Positions 44,027 through 52,665 of a stretch of DNA of 64,000 bases are shown one piece after another (within the stretch, counting starts at the first letter, position 1; every line of letters begins with the position of its first letter). The translations under genes and the position numbers were made by a program. This stretch comes from Amycolatopsis keratiniphila subsp. keratiniphila (GTDB lineage: Bacteria; Actinomycetota; Actinomycetes; Mycobacteriales; Pseudonocardiaceae): the NCBI RefSeq assembly GCF_001620365.2, contig NZ_LQMT02000011.1, positions 72,286 through 136,285 of the forward strand, given 5' to 3'. The notes beneath the pieces were generated by a model. It was given only the letters and a program-made list of their open reading frames with translations. It ran no database searches and was not told where the DNA came from.

Positions 44027-44076
44027 GTGGTACGCCTGATCGGTCTGACTCGTTGTCCGCAACATCTAGCGCGCGA

Positions 44077-44093
44077 TACCGATCGTTCTATCC
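44077..44093. promoter_or_regulatory. TetR operator copy 1 (autoregulation)
   Basis: TACCGATCGTTCTATCC is the reverse complement of GGATAGAACGATCGGTA and matches the two sites upstream of the gene at 45154. TTGTCC (44053-44058) and GATACC, about 17 bases apart, may be the promoter, placing the site at the start of transcription of the TetR gene. Confidence 0.65.
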
Positions 44094-44108
44094 GTTAAGC
44101 TTGGTGGA

Positions 44109-44699
44109 ATGGTGCGCAACGTTCGTGGTCGGGTATCCGAAGCGCGGTCAAGGCTGCTTGCGACGGCCACCCGGCTCTTCTACGCCGAGGGGCTGCACGC
44201 GGTGGGGATCGATCGGATCGTCGCGGAGGCCAATGTCACCAGGGCCACGCTGTATCGGCACTTCCCGAGCAAGGACGATCTCGTCGTGGCGTACCTGCAG
44301 GGTGTCCACGCGATGGAGCGCGAAGGTTTCGACAAGGCGCTCGCCAGTGGTTTACCGGCAGACGCCACGCTGCGGGTTGTCGCGAAGTCGATCGCTGAGG
44401 GCATCCGGTCCGCCCAGTTCCGCGGATGCGCCTCGCTCAACGCGGTGGCCGAGTATCCGGACCCCGAGCATCCCGCTCATCAGGCCGTGCTGGCCCACCG
44501 CGAATGGTTCCTTGGTGCCATCACCGCCTTGCTCGCGCAGGTCGGCGAACACCCGCCGGAACTCGCGGGACGGCACTTCGTGATGATGCGCGACGGCGCG
44601 ATGGCCTCGGGGTGCCTGTCGGATCCGGCCGAGGTCTGCGACACGTTCCTCCAGGGAGTCGACGGGATTCTGCAACACCGCATCGCTTCGTCGAAGTAG
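44109..44699 (+). CDS. TetR-family regulator
   Basis: The product is 196 residues. The N-terminal HTH (LLATATRLFYAEGLHAVGID, then TRATLYRHFPSKDDLV) is typical, and the C-terminal ligand domain includes FRGCASLNAVAEYPDP. The predicted site at its own promoter recurs twice before the DUF308-like/oxidoreductase pair, so it probably represses both. Confidence 0.9.
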   Translation: MVRNVRGRVSEARSRLLATATRLFYAEGLHAVGIDRIVAEANVTRATLYRHFPSKDDLVVAYLQGVHAMEREGFDKALASGLPADATLRVVAKSIAEGIRSAQFRGCASLNAVAEYPDPEHPAHQAVLAHREWFLGAITALLAQVGEHPPELAGRHFVMMRDGAMASGCLSDPAEVCDTFLQGVDGILQHRIASSK

Positions 44700-45153
44700 C
44701 GCCGACGGCACTATCGAGCCGCCCGCGATGTCATCGGACCGGACACCGTGCACACGGGCAAGAATGGCAAGCGATTCGCCCAGGTCTTACGAATCCAGGC
44801 CGACTGGGATGACGCGCCGGACGTTGTGAGCTCTCCTCGGTCCAGGCGGCGGTAGATGCATCCGGGAAGTTCCGCCGCCCTGGCCCACGGGACGGCGGTG
44901 TGTGCCCACCGCAAGCGAAGATCGAGCCATGCGGCGTGTTCGTCACTTCACCAAGGCGCAGCTCCGGTCGAAGCCTGAAGGGGACGTCGAGCGGGCGCTA
45001 CAACGCTTCGGGCGGCCGGCTCAGGGGTCGCCATGTTCTCTGGCTGTAAGAATTTGGATAGAACGATCTGTCTTGACTGCGCGACCGGTACCCGCCACTC
45101 TGAGATAGAACGTTCGGTCTTGCCGGGGAGCTTCCCCGCAGCTTGAAGGGATC
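44700..45153. promoter_or_regulatory. 454-base spacer with two TetR operators (45056-45072 and 45103-45119)
   Basis: The operators read GGATAGAACGATCTGTC and AGATAGAACGTTCGGTC, 47 bases apart, both followed by TTG. They match the site before the TetR gene. The second half-site pair GAAC/GTTC is palindromic. The rest of the spacer (44700-45050) contains no gene I can support. Confidence 0.65.
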
Positions 45154-45717
45154 ATGGTGACTACTGTCGACACGCCTGCCATTGGTGGGTTCGCTCCGGC
45201 GCTGCGCCGGCTGTATTTCGTGCGGTTCGCGTTCGCCATCGTGTGGGCGGTACTGGTCTTCGTGACGACCAAATCGGGCTTGGGCGCGGTGGGCGTCGTC
45301 CTGGTCGTCGTGTACCCGCTGTTCGACGTGGGCGCCGCCGTCGTGGACGCCCGGTCGGCGAAGGGCGCCGGCCCGGTCCGCGGGCTCTACGTGAACATGG
45401 CGATCAGCCTGCTCGCCACCATCGGCGTGGGCATCGCCGCCACGTCGGGTATCCCGGCGGTGCTACGGGTATGGGGTGCCTGGGCGATCGTGGCCGGTCT
45501 CGTCCAGCTGATCGTCGGCGTCGCCCGCCGCCGGATGGGCGGGCAGTGGCCGATGATCCTCAGCGGCGGCATCTCCGTGCTGGCCGGTGCCAACTTCGTC
45601 ATCAGCGCCTCCGCGGCGGACCCGGCGCTGTCCGGGGTGGCCGGTTACGCCGTGCTCGGCGGCATCTTCTTCCTCGTCTCGGCGATCCGACTCAGCCGCG
45701 CCGCGAAGGGAAACTGA
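45154..45717 (+). CDS. DUF308/HdeD-like membrane protein
   Basis: The product is 187 residues with about six membrane segments (FAIVWAVLVFVTT, VGVVLVVVYPLFDVGAAVVD, LLATIGVGIAA, and so on). Charged residues lie between short helices, as in HdeD-type acid-stress proteins. GAAGGG lies before ATG 45154. It is followed one base later by the flavin disulfide oxidoreductase and probably forms one mRNA with it under TetR control. Confidence 0.75.
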   Translation: MVTTVDTPAIGGFAPALRRLYFVRFAFAIVWAVLVFVTTKSGLGAVGVVLVVVYPLFDVGAAVVDARSAKGAGPVRGLYVNMAISLLATIGVGIAATSGIPAVLRVWGAWAIVAGLVQLIVGVARRRMGGQWPMILSGGISVLAGANFVISASAADPALSGVAGYAVLGGIFFLVSAIRLSRAAKGN

Positions 45718-45718
45718 C

Positions 45719-47152
45719 GTGACCGCCTACGACGTCCTCGTCATCGGGGCCGGGCCGGTCGGGGAGAACGTGGCCGACCGAGTGGTGCGGGGTGGCCTGA
45801 CCGCCGCGATCGTCGAGCGCGAACTCGTCGGTGGCGAGTGCTCCTACTGGGCCTGCATGCCGACCAAAGCGCTGTTGCGCAGTGGCGCGGTGCTGCGCGC
45901 GGCCCGCCAGGTGCCCGGCGCGCGGGAAGCGGTGACCGGCGAAATCGACGTGGCCGCCGTGCTCCGCCGTCGTGACGATTTCGCGTCTCACTGGAACGAC
46001 GAAGGCCAGGTATCTTGGCTCGACTCGGCAGGCGTCCCGCTGTTCCGCGGACACGGCCGGATCGGCGGCGACCGGGTCGTCGAGGTGACCGCGGCCGACG
46101 GCACCACCACGACGCTGACCGCGCGGCACGCGGTCGTCGTCGCCACCGGCAGTAGCGCACTGGTCCCGGACATCGAGGGGCTGCGTGACGCGAAGCCGTG
46201 GACGAGCCGCGAACTGGTCGCGGCGAGAGAGATCCCGGCCCGGCTCGCGATCATCGGCGGCGGCGTGGTGGCCACGGAAATGGCGACCGCGTTCAGCAGC
46301 CTGGGAACATCGGTGACCATGCTGGCCCGCGACGGCGTGCTGCACCTCAACGAGCCGTTCGCCGGCGAGCAGGTGACAGCCTCGTTGCGGGACAAGGGGG
46401 TGTCGGTCCGCATCGGTGCCGAAGCCGGATCTGTCCGGCGCGACGACGATGGCACGGTGTCCATCATCCTCACCGACGGCGAGCGGATAGAAGCCGACGA
46501 ACTGCTCGTCGCGATCGGCCGGACCCCGAACACCGAAGACGTCGGCCTGGACAACCTCGGACTGAAGCCGGGCGCCTGGCTCGCCGTCGACAGCACGATG
46601 CGGGTCCTCGCCGAGGACGGCGCCACGCTCGGCGACGGCTGGCTCTACGCCGCCGGCGACGTCAACCGGCGTGTCCTGCTGACGCACCAGGGCAAGTACC
46701 AGGCACGCGCGGTGGGTGACGTGATCGTGGCCCGCGCGAAGGACGAGCCCGTGGACGACGCTCCCTGGGGCCGTCACGCGACGACCGCCGACGAACGCGC
46801 GGTCCCGCAGGTCGTTTTCACCGAACCGGAAATCGCGTCGGTCGGCCTCAGCGCCGCCGGCGCCGCGGCCGCCGGGCTGCGAATCCGGGTCGTCGACTAC
46901 GACTTGGCCGCCACCGCCGGCGCCGCCCTGCACACGGACGGCTACCAGGGGCACGCGCGGATGGTCGTCGACGAGGATCGCAAGGTGATCATCGGCTGCA
47001 CCTTCGTCGGACCGGATGTCGCGGAGATGATCCACGCGGCGACCATCGCGGTCGCCGGCGAGGTGCCGCTGGACCGGCTCTGGCACGCCGTTCCGGCCTT
47101 TCCCACCGTCAGCGAGGTGTGGCTGCGGCTGCTCGAAGCCTACGGCCGCTGA
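45719..47152 (+). CDS. Class I pyridine nucleotide-disulfide oxidoreductase
   Basis: The product is 477 residues from GTG 45719. FAD motif VIGAGPVGENVADR, redox-active CxxxxC in GGECSYWACMPTKALL, NAD motif IIGGGVVATEMATAF, ATG-type GD motif YAAGDVN and the C-terminal His-Glu pair HAVPAFPTVSE are all present. This fits the dihydrolipoamide dehydrogenase/mercuric/mycothione reductase group. The lack of extra N-terminal HMA or lipoyl domains leaves the disulfide substrate open. Coupling to a membrane stress protein suggests an electrophile or redox stress role. Confidence 0.9.
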   Translation: MTAYDVLVIGAGPVGENVADRVVRGGLTAAIVERELVGGECSYWACMPTKALLRSGAVLRAARQVPGAREAVTGEIDVAAVLRRRDDFASHWNDEGQVSWLDSAGVPLFRGHGRIGGDRVVEVTAADGTTTTLTARHAVVVATGSSALVPDIEGLRDAKPWTSRELVAAREIPARLAIIGGGVVATEMATAFSSLGTSVTMLARDGVLHLNEPFAGEQVTASLRDKGVSVRIGAEAGSVRRDDDGTVSIILTDGERIEADELLVAIGRTPNTEDVGLDNLGLKPGAWLAVDSTMRVLAEDGATLGDGWLYAAGDVNRRVLLTHQGKYQARAVGDVIVARAKDEPVDDAPWGRHATTADERAVPQVVFTEPEIASVGLSAAGAAAAGLRIRVVDYDLAATAGAALHTDGYQGHARMVVDEDRKVIIGCTFVGPDVAEMIHAATIAVAGEVPLDRLWHAVPAFPTVSEVWLRLLEAYGR

Positions 47153-47166
47153 CCCACCCGGCCGAC

Positions 47167-47200
47167 GCCCCGGCCTCGCCGCGATCTGGCGAGCCGGGGC
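47167..47200. terminator. Bidirectional terminator hairpin
   Basis: GCCCCGG and CTCGCC (47167-47180) pair with GGCGAG and CCGGGGC (47188-47200) with one bulged C and a seven-base loop. It lies between the convergent oxidoreductase and PucR genes. Confidence 0.7.
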
Positions 47201-47232
47201 ACCGGCACCCGGTTCCGAGTTCACCGGTCGCG

Positions 47233-48438
47233 TCAAATGTCACCGAGGAGCCTCGCGGCCTTGATGCCGAGATGCAGGACGAGGCGGCGTTCCCCGTCGC
47301 TCAGGTCGAAGCCGGTGAGCTCCTCGATGCGATGGAGCCGGTGGTAGATCGTCGCCCGGTGCACACCGAGACACTCGGCCACGGCACGGGAGTCGCCCGC
47401 GCGGTCGAGGAAGGTCTCCGCGGTGACGAGAAGCGCGGGATCGGCGTCGAGAAGCGCGGTGATCGCCTCCGCGACACCCATGCTGCGGAGTTGCTCGCGC
47501 GGTTGAGCGGCCAGCAACGCGTAGATGCCCAGCGCTTCGTGGCGGGCGACGGGCCGGAACCCGGGGATGACGTCGGCGACCCGGATCGCGTCGAGAGCCT
47601 GCCGGTACGAGGTCGCGGCGTCGGCCAGCCGCGCCGCCGGACGGCCCACCCCGGCGACCACGGCCCGCCAGCGATCGGCACGCCCCAGCCCCCGCACAGC
47701 CGACGAGCACAGCTCCTCCGCGACCCGAGGAACCCGCTCGATCGCCCGCTGCGTCACGACCAGCAAACCGTGGCCCGGGCGAACCAGGACCATGCTCTCG
47801 CGGAACGACATCGCGTTCGATGCCGTACGAAGAGCCGCTCCGATTGCCAGACGATCACCCTCGTCGACCTCCTGACCGGCTACCGGCAACGGCGCGACGA
47901 CGATGGCGACGACGCCGCCGCGCGCCGCGAAGAGGTTTGATTCGACGAGCCCGTCGGCAGCGAGGGTGCGAGCCACACGGTCCTCCGACAGCAGATCCCG
48001 GAGGAACTCCCCGACGCGGGCGTCGTGCAGCTCGCCCAGAGCCCGCTCACGGAACAGCACCTCCGCGGCTTCGCCTGCCGCGACACCGGCGAGAGCGAGC
48101 CCGGCGTCGTCCACCTGCTCGTCGGCGTCGATGAGCCACAGGTAGCCGAACTGAACACCCTGGAACCGGATCGGGATCGCGACCCTCGGCAGCAGGTCGA
48201 GCTCCGCGGAAGCGGGAAGGCGTACCGGGCCGTCAGCGCGGGAGAGCCGAAAGCGCCGTAACCACGCGACCCCCTCCGGCGGAGCCTCACGGTTCAGGAC
48301 CACCCGCGCTCGCATATCGTCGATCGGACCAGCCTGCGCACTGTAGGCGAGCAGCCGGAAATGGACGTCGTCGACCGCGACCGCCCGGCCCAGCTGCCGA
48401 GCCAGGGCGTCCACCACCCGCTGCAGGTCTTCGCTCAC
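47233..48438 (-). CDS. PucR-family transcriptional regulator
   Basis: The product is 401 residues from GTG 48438. The C-terminal PucR helix-turn-helix (TAETFLDRAGDSRAVAECLG, then VHRATIYHRLHRIEELTGFD) is clear. A GGDEF-like/CdaR middle and a GAF-like N-terminal part precede it. It lies 19 bases after the RidA gene on the same strand, so it may be the last gene of the D-amino-acid operon and its regulator. Confidence 0.88.
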   Translation of the reverse strand: MSEDLQRVVDALARQLGRAVAVDDVHFRLLAYSAQAGPIDDMRARVVLNREAPPEGVAWLRRFRLSRADGPVRLPASAELDLLPRVAIPIRFQGVQFGYLWLIDADEQVDDAGLALAGVAAGEAAEVLFRERALGELHDARVGEFLRDLLSEDRVARTLAADGLVESNLFAARGGVVAIVVAPLPVAGQEVDEGDRLAIGAALRTASNAMSFRESMVLVRPGHGLLVVTQRAIERVPRVAEELCSSAVRGLGRADRWRAVVAGVGRPAARLADAATSYRQALDAIRVADVIPGFRPVARHEALGIYALLAAQPREQLRSMGVAEAITALLDADPALLVTAETFLDRAGDSRAVAECLGVHRATIYHRLHRIEELTGFDLSDGERRLVLHLGIKAARLLGDI

Positions 48439-48457
48439 GAAACCTGAATGTAGCCGT

Positions 48458-48823
48458 TCAGGGAGCACCGTCGAGCCATGCGACGACGTCCAGCTCGACA
48501 CGAAAGGGTGGGACCAGCTGCGCGCCGATCGTCGTCCGGGCCGGGCGCATGTCGGGGAACTCCTCCGTCCAGACCTCGTTGTATCCGGGGAAGTCCGCGA
48601 GGTCAGCCAGGTAGGCGGTGACCTTGAGGATCTGGTCCGGTCGCGCGCCTGCCCCGGCCAATACTCGTCGGACGTTCGCGAAGGCCGCGCGGGCCTCGTC
48701 GTGGAACGCCCCGGTCACCGGCCGCCGGCTCTCGTCGACACCGACCTGGCCCGACAACAGCAGGAGATCGCCCTGCCGCCGGAAAGCCGGCGCGGGCGGC
48801 GGGGCGATCGCGTCTTCATTCAT
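48458..48823 (-). CDS. RidA-family imine deaminase
   Basis: The product is 121 residues. The RidA/YjgF pattern is present: DLLLLSGQVGVDESRRPVTG, VRRVLAGAGARPDQILKVTA, NEVWTEEFP and PARTTIGAQL with the Arg that binds carboxylate. ATG 48823 has GGAGG six bases upstream and overlaps the stop of the oxidoreductase gene (ATGA). RidA hydrolyses the imines made by amino-acid oxidases and dehydrogenases, which fits its neighbour exactly. Confidence 0.92.
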   Translation of the reverse strand: MNEDAIAPPPAPAFRRQGDLLLLSGQVGVDESRRPVTGAFHDEARAAFANVRRVLAGAGARPDQILKVTAYLADLADFPGYNEVWTEEFPDMRPARTTIGAQLVPPFRVELDVVAWLDGAP

Positions 48824-50058
48824 CGAAGCCTCCGCAGCGGATCGAAAGGAGTCAACTCGGATGCGCCGGTACCGCACATGATCTGCCTGGCCAGCAGCTT
48901 CCCGGTGACCGGTCCCAGCGTCACCCCCCACATGCCGTGACCACCCGCGACGTGGACGCCCGCGACCTTCGTCGCGCCGATCACCGGCAGGCCGTCGGGC
49001 GTCAGCGGCCTGGGCCCGACCCACGGTTCGCGAACATCTTCCCAGTCGGCACCATCGATCAGGGGGCGGATCGAGCGCAGGATGGCGTCCAGGCGGCGAC
49101 CGTCGAACGGCGCGTCCCGGTCGGCGATCTCCATGGTGCCCGCGACTCGGACCCGGTCTCCGTACGGCGTCAGAGTCACTCGGGCACCGGGCAAGTAGAC
49201 CGGACCGGTGAGCGGTTCGGCTAGCCGGATGCTGCACGAATAACCGCGCCCGGCCTGCACCGGTACCCGCACACCCAGTCGGCGACCCAGCTCCGGCAAC
49301 CACGCACCCGTCGCGAGCACGACGGCGTCGGCCCGGTGCGGCGGCCCCGCCCAGGTGTCCACCCGCGGCCCGCCCGGCCCGAATCCGATCGACCGCGCCT
49401 GGACGTCCGTGACGATCTCGCCACCCCGCTCGTGCACCGCCTCGGCGAGCGCGTCGAGGAACGCGCCCGGTGCGACGAACCGCTGCCCCTCCAGATGCAG
49501 GACCCGCGCGACCTGGTCGGAGAACGGAGCCTCGTACCCCGCCGAGATCCGGTAGGACACCTCCTGCCCGGAGGCGCGGGCGTGGGCGAACTCGTGCTCG
49601 AACCCCGCGGTGTCTTGGCCGGCGGTGAACCCGATCCGAAAGGTCCGCTCGTGGACCTCCGCCGCGACACCGCCATTGGCCAGTTCGTCGAAAGCGCCGA
49701 GGCCTTCCATCGCCAGCGGCCCGAGCGCGGCCATCCCCCGCCGCCACCGAGACACTGTCGCGTTGCGGGCGAACCCGGCCAGGAACGCCACCTTCACCGC
49801 GGACGGCCGCCCGGTCACCGAGACCGGCGAGCCTGGGGTGAGCAGGCTTCGTACGCCCTCCCGCAGCAGTGCCGGCTCCGCCAGCGGCGACACCATGGCC
49901 GGAACGAGATAGCCGGCGTTGCCCCACGAGGCGCCCGCCCCGACCTCCGACCGCTCCAGAACGGTGACCTCCGCACCGTGCTCCTGCAGGAACCACGCAC
50001 ACGAGAGCCCGACGACGCCGGCACCTACGACCACAACGCGCCGAGGTTGTCCTTTCAC
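48820..50058 (-). CDS. D-amino-acid dehydrogenase-like FAD oxidoreductase (DadA family)
   Basis: The product is 412 residues from GTG 50058, which overlaps the dipeptidase stop (GTGA); GTG 50064 is an alternative. It has FAD motif VVVGAGVVGLSCAWFLQEHG, then GAGASWGNAGYLVPAMVSPL as in DadA, VLATGAWLPELG and the closing GGHGMWGVTLGPVTG. It likely oxidises a D-amino acid released by the dipeptidase to the imino acid, which RidA then hydrolyses. It is cytoplasmic or peripherally membrane bound. Confidence 0.88.
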   Translation of the reverse strand: MKGQPRRVVVVGAGVVGLSCAWFLQEHGAEVTVLERSEVGAGASWGNAGYLVPAMVSPLAEPALLREGVRSLLTPGSPVSVTGRPSAVKVAFLAGFARNATVSRWRRGMAALGPLAMEGLGAFDELANGGVAAEVHERTFRIGFTAGQDTAGFEHEFAHARASGQEVSYRISAGYEAPFSDQVARVLHLEGQRFVAPGAFLDALAEAVHERGGEIVTDVQARSIGFGPGGPRVDTWAGPPHRADAVVLATGAWLPELGRRLGVRVPVQAGRGYSCSIRLAEPLTGPVYLPGARVTLTPYGDRVRVAGTMEIADRDAPFDGRRLDAILRSIRPLIDGADWEDVREPWVGPRPLTPDGLPVIGATKVAGVHVAGGHGMWGVTLGPVTGKLLARQIMCGTGASELTPFDPLRRLR

Positions 50059-50999
50059 CGCCACACCTTCTCCGCCACACGCAGGAAATTCCCGCCCAGG
50101 ATCCCGGCTACGGCCTCCGGCGCGTGGCCTCGGTCCAGCAGGGTCGCGGTGATGGCAGGTAGGCGCTCCGGCTCGATGAACTCCAGCCGATCCCACTGCG
50201 AATAGCTCGCCGGGAACAGCTCGGGATTCGCCGCCAGCTCGGCGTCGACCTGGTCGAAACAGAAATCCAACCCGAGGCCCACGTGTTCCCAGCCGATCAG
50301 CTCCACGGCGTGCTCGACGTGACGGACGAGCGCCTCGGTGCTCGCGTCGTTGGCCCCCAGGAACATCCCCACCCCGTTGATCCCGACGACCCCACCGGTC
50401 GCCGCGCAAGCGAGCATCTGGTCGTCCCGCACGTTGCGCGCGTCGTCGTATACCGCCCGCGCGGCCGTATGGGACACCACCACCGGTGCCGCCGACGCCG
50501 CGAAGACGTCCATCGACGTCCGGTACGAGCAGTGCGCGGTGTCGACCACCATCCCCACCCGGTTCATCTCGGCCACCACCTCCCGGCCGAACTCGGTCAG
50601 GCCGCCGTCGGTTTCGTCGTGACAGCCCGAGCCGGCGGCGTTGCGCTGGTTGTAGGTCAGCAGCATGGTGCGCACACCCAGGTCGTAGTAGGTCCGCACC
50701 AGGTCGACCCGCCCACCCAGCGGGTTGGTGTCTTCCAGGTCGAACGCGACAGCGAGCCGTCCGGTGGCCTTGGCCGCCCGCACGTCCTCTGCCGTGCGGG
50801 CGAGGACGTAGCGGTCGGGCCTGGCGAATAGCTTACGTCGGAACCCCGACAGCACCCGGATCGTGGCCGCGACGTCGTGCGGCGCGTAGCCGACGTTCAC
50901 CGACACGAACGACGCCCCCGACTCGGCGTACCGCCAGAGCGCGTCGACATCGGCGTCCGGGTCGAGCGGAAGGCAGCAGTGCTGCTCCCACACCACCAT
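50055..50999 (-). CDS. Membrane-dipeptidase family (M19) peptidase
   Basis: The product is 314 residues without signal peptide. The fold is recognised by TMLLTYNQRNAAGSGCHD, MVVDTAHCSYRTSMDV, PVVVSHTAARAV, DARNVRDDQM and LGLDFCFDQ. The usual N-terminal H-x-D metal pair is replaced by WEQHCCLPL, and the bridging Glu region reads FDLEDTNPLG, as in a distinct bacterial subgroup. M19 enzymes tolerate D-residues at the C-terminal side of dipeptides. ATG 50999 overlaps the amidohydrolase stop by one base. Confidence 0.85.
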   Translation of the reverse strand: MVVWEQHCCLPLDPDADVDALWRYAESGASFVSVNVGYAPHDVAATIRVLSGFRRKLFARPDRYVLARTAEDVRAAKATGRLAVAFDLEDTNPLGGRVDLVRTYYDLGVRTMLLTYNQRNAAGSGCHDETDGGLTEFGREVVAEMNRVGMVVDTAHCSYRTSMDVFAASAAPVVVSHTAARAVYDDARNVRDDQMLACAATGGVVGINGVGMFLGANDASTEALVRHVEHAVELIGWEHVGLGLDFCFDQVDAELAANPELFPASYSQWDRLEFIEPERLPAITATLLDRGHAPEAVAGILGGNFLRVAEKVWR

Positions 51000-52444
51000 C
51001 AGTGGTCACCCGTCAGGCACGAGGGGCAACCCGGCAGGCGCGCGCCGTGATGAAGGGCTTTCTTGTAGTGGGCCTCTTCCTCCAGCGTCGGAGGAAGGTC
51101 CGCGGTCAGCAGCGGCTGCTCCGGGAGCGCGTCGAGGTCCACCACGGCGCCGTCCTTGATGACGGCGCGGATGCTCTGGTAGTTCTTGGCGCTCCGCAAC
51201 GGATCCGCGTCAAGGACGACCAGATCCGCGATCTTGCCCGCCTCGATCGTCCCGAGGTCGTCGTCGACCTGATAGGCCTTGGCGATGTTGAGGGTCGCCG
51301 CATGCAGCAACGCGATCGGCGACATGCCCTTCTCCTCCATCGCCCTGAGCCAGACGAAGTGCCCCGTCGCCAGGCGATTCAGACCCTCGTCTTCGGGCAG
51401 ACCGTTCCAGGTGCCCTTGACCATCGGCTCGTTCATGACTTCCGGGGCGAAGATGCCGCCGTCGTTGGCGAGCAGGATCGACGCCCCCGAGTCGACGAGA
51501 TTGCGGGCGTTGACGTCCGAGGCCTTCCAGATCGTCCACTCGGGGTCCGAAATGGACTCCTTCAGGATCTTGAATCCGTTGTCGGTGAGCGGGAAGACGA
51601 CGGCGCCGCAGTTCTTCTCGGCGAGGAGCTCGAGGGTCTCGCGCGGGATCTCGGTGGGGCCGGTCGTGTTGCAGTGCTGCACAAGGTCGCAGCCCGCCTC
51701 GATCGCCATCCGCAGGCCCTCGACCGACGAGGTGTGGGCCTGCGCGGTCAACCCGGCTCGGTGAGCTTCTTCGACGATGACGCGCTGCGTGCGCTCCGAG
51801 AACTGGATGAAGGCGCCGGCCGAGGCCCCGCCGTGCTCGTTCGACGCGTACTTGACGAAATCCACCCCGCGCCCGATGTACTCGCGGACCTCCTTGCCGA
51901 CCGCCTCGGGCGTCAGCCACATCAGATGCCGCCCGACGTTCTCGACCCACGTCGCGTTCACCCGATCGACGAAATGGGAGCTCCCGACGCCGGGGATCCT
52001 TTTGTCGAAGTCCTCGGAGAACGGGCCGTCGAATCCGACGATGTTGCCGGCGCAGCGAATACGACTGCCGGATGTCACGCCCCGGTCGATCCGGTCACGC
52101 GCCGACATCAGCGCACGTCGTGGCCCCCAGGTGTCGAAGACCGTCGTCATCCCGTTTTTCAGCGCGACCTGTGCGGCCTCGACGATCAAATCCTCGTAGC
52201 GTCCTTCGTACCGGACGAGCGTCTCGAAGAGAATGTTGACCAGGAGATGCACGTTGGCGTTCATCAGCCCGGGGATGACGAACTTTCCACTGAAGTCGAC
52301 GGTTTCGGTGCCCGCCGGGACAGGCAGCGCATCCTGGCGGTCGATCGCCACGATGCGGCCGTCCTCTATCAGGATCGCGCGACCGTCGATGCCTTTGTCG
52401 GAAACGCCGTCGATGACGGTCGAACCAGTCAGCAGGAGTGACAT
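50999..52444 (-). CDS. Imidazolonepropionase/prolidase-type amidohydrolase with altered HxH motif
   Basis: The product is 481 residues. ATG 52444 follows GGAAGG. The amidohydrolase barrel is clear: FVIPGLMNANVHLLV, FVKYASNEHGG with the Lys expected to bridge metals, TAQAHTSSVEG, LVQHCN, ILLANDGG and the C-terminal KIADLVVLDADPL. The first His of HxH is Asn (NANVH). The relatives act on N-acylated or proline-containing dipeptides and cyclic amides. It is the first gene of the five-gene operon. Confidence 0.82.
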   Translation of the reverse strand: MSLLLTGSTVIDGVSDKGIDGRAILIEDGRIVAIDRQDALPVPAGTETVDFSGKFVIPGLMNANVHLLVNILFETLVRYEGRYEDLIVEAAQVALKNGMTTVFDTWGPRRALMSARDRIDRGVTSGSRIRCAGNIVGFDGPFSEDFDKRIPGVGSSHFVDRVNATWVENVGRHLMWLTPEAVGKEVREYIGRGVDFVKYASNEHGGASAGAFIQFSERTQRVIVEEAHRAGLTAQAHTSSVEGLRMAIEAGCDLVQHCNTTGPTEIPRETLELLAEKNCGAVVFPLTDNGFKILKESISDPEWTIWKASDVNARNLVDSGASILLANDGGIFAPEVMNEPMVKGTWNGLPEDEGLNRLATGHFVWLRAMEEKGMSPIALLHAATLNIAKAYQVDDDLGTIEAGKIADLVVLDADPLRSAKNYQSIRAVIKDGAVVDLDALPEQPLLTADLPPTLEEEAHYKKALHHGARLPGCPSCLTGDH

Positions 52445-52665
52445 CGTCTTCCTTCCGTGGTCCAGCACGCCGTGCTCCTCACGCCGTCTCATCACGTTAG
52501 ATCCGGAGGTGCCACGCAGGTATGGACAGGAGTCGCGAGGCCACCGCGGCCGATTCGACAATCGTCGCAGACGGTGCGCCTCTCTTGAGACGATTGACGA
52601 TGGCCGGTGCCACGGTCGCCTGTCAGGATCGGAGTACCGAGCACCTCCGGGGAGGACAGCACCCG

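Noticed and set aside
44731-45108. Several short frames between the TetR and DUF308-like genes
   Set aside because: None has a ribosome site or a recognisable domain. They overlap each other on both strands and look like GC-rich chance frames.
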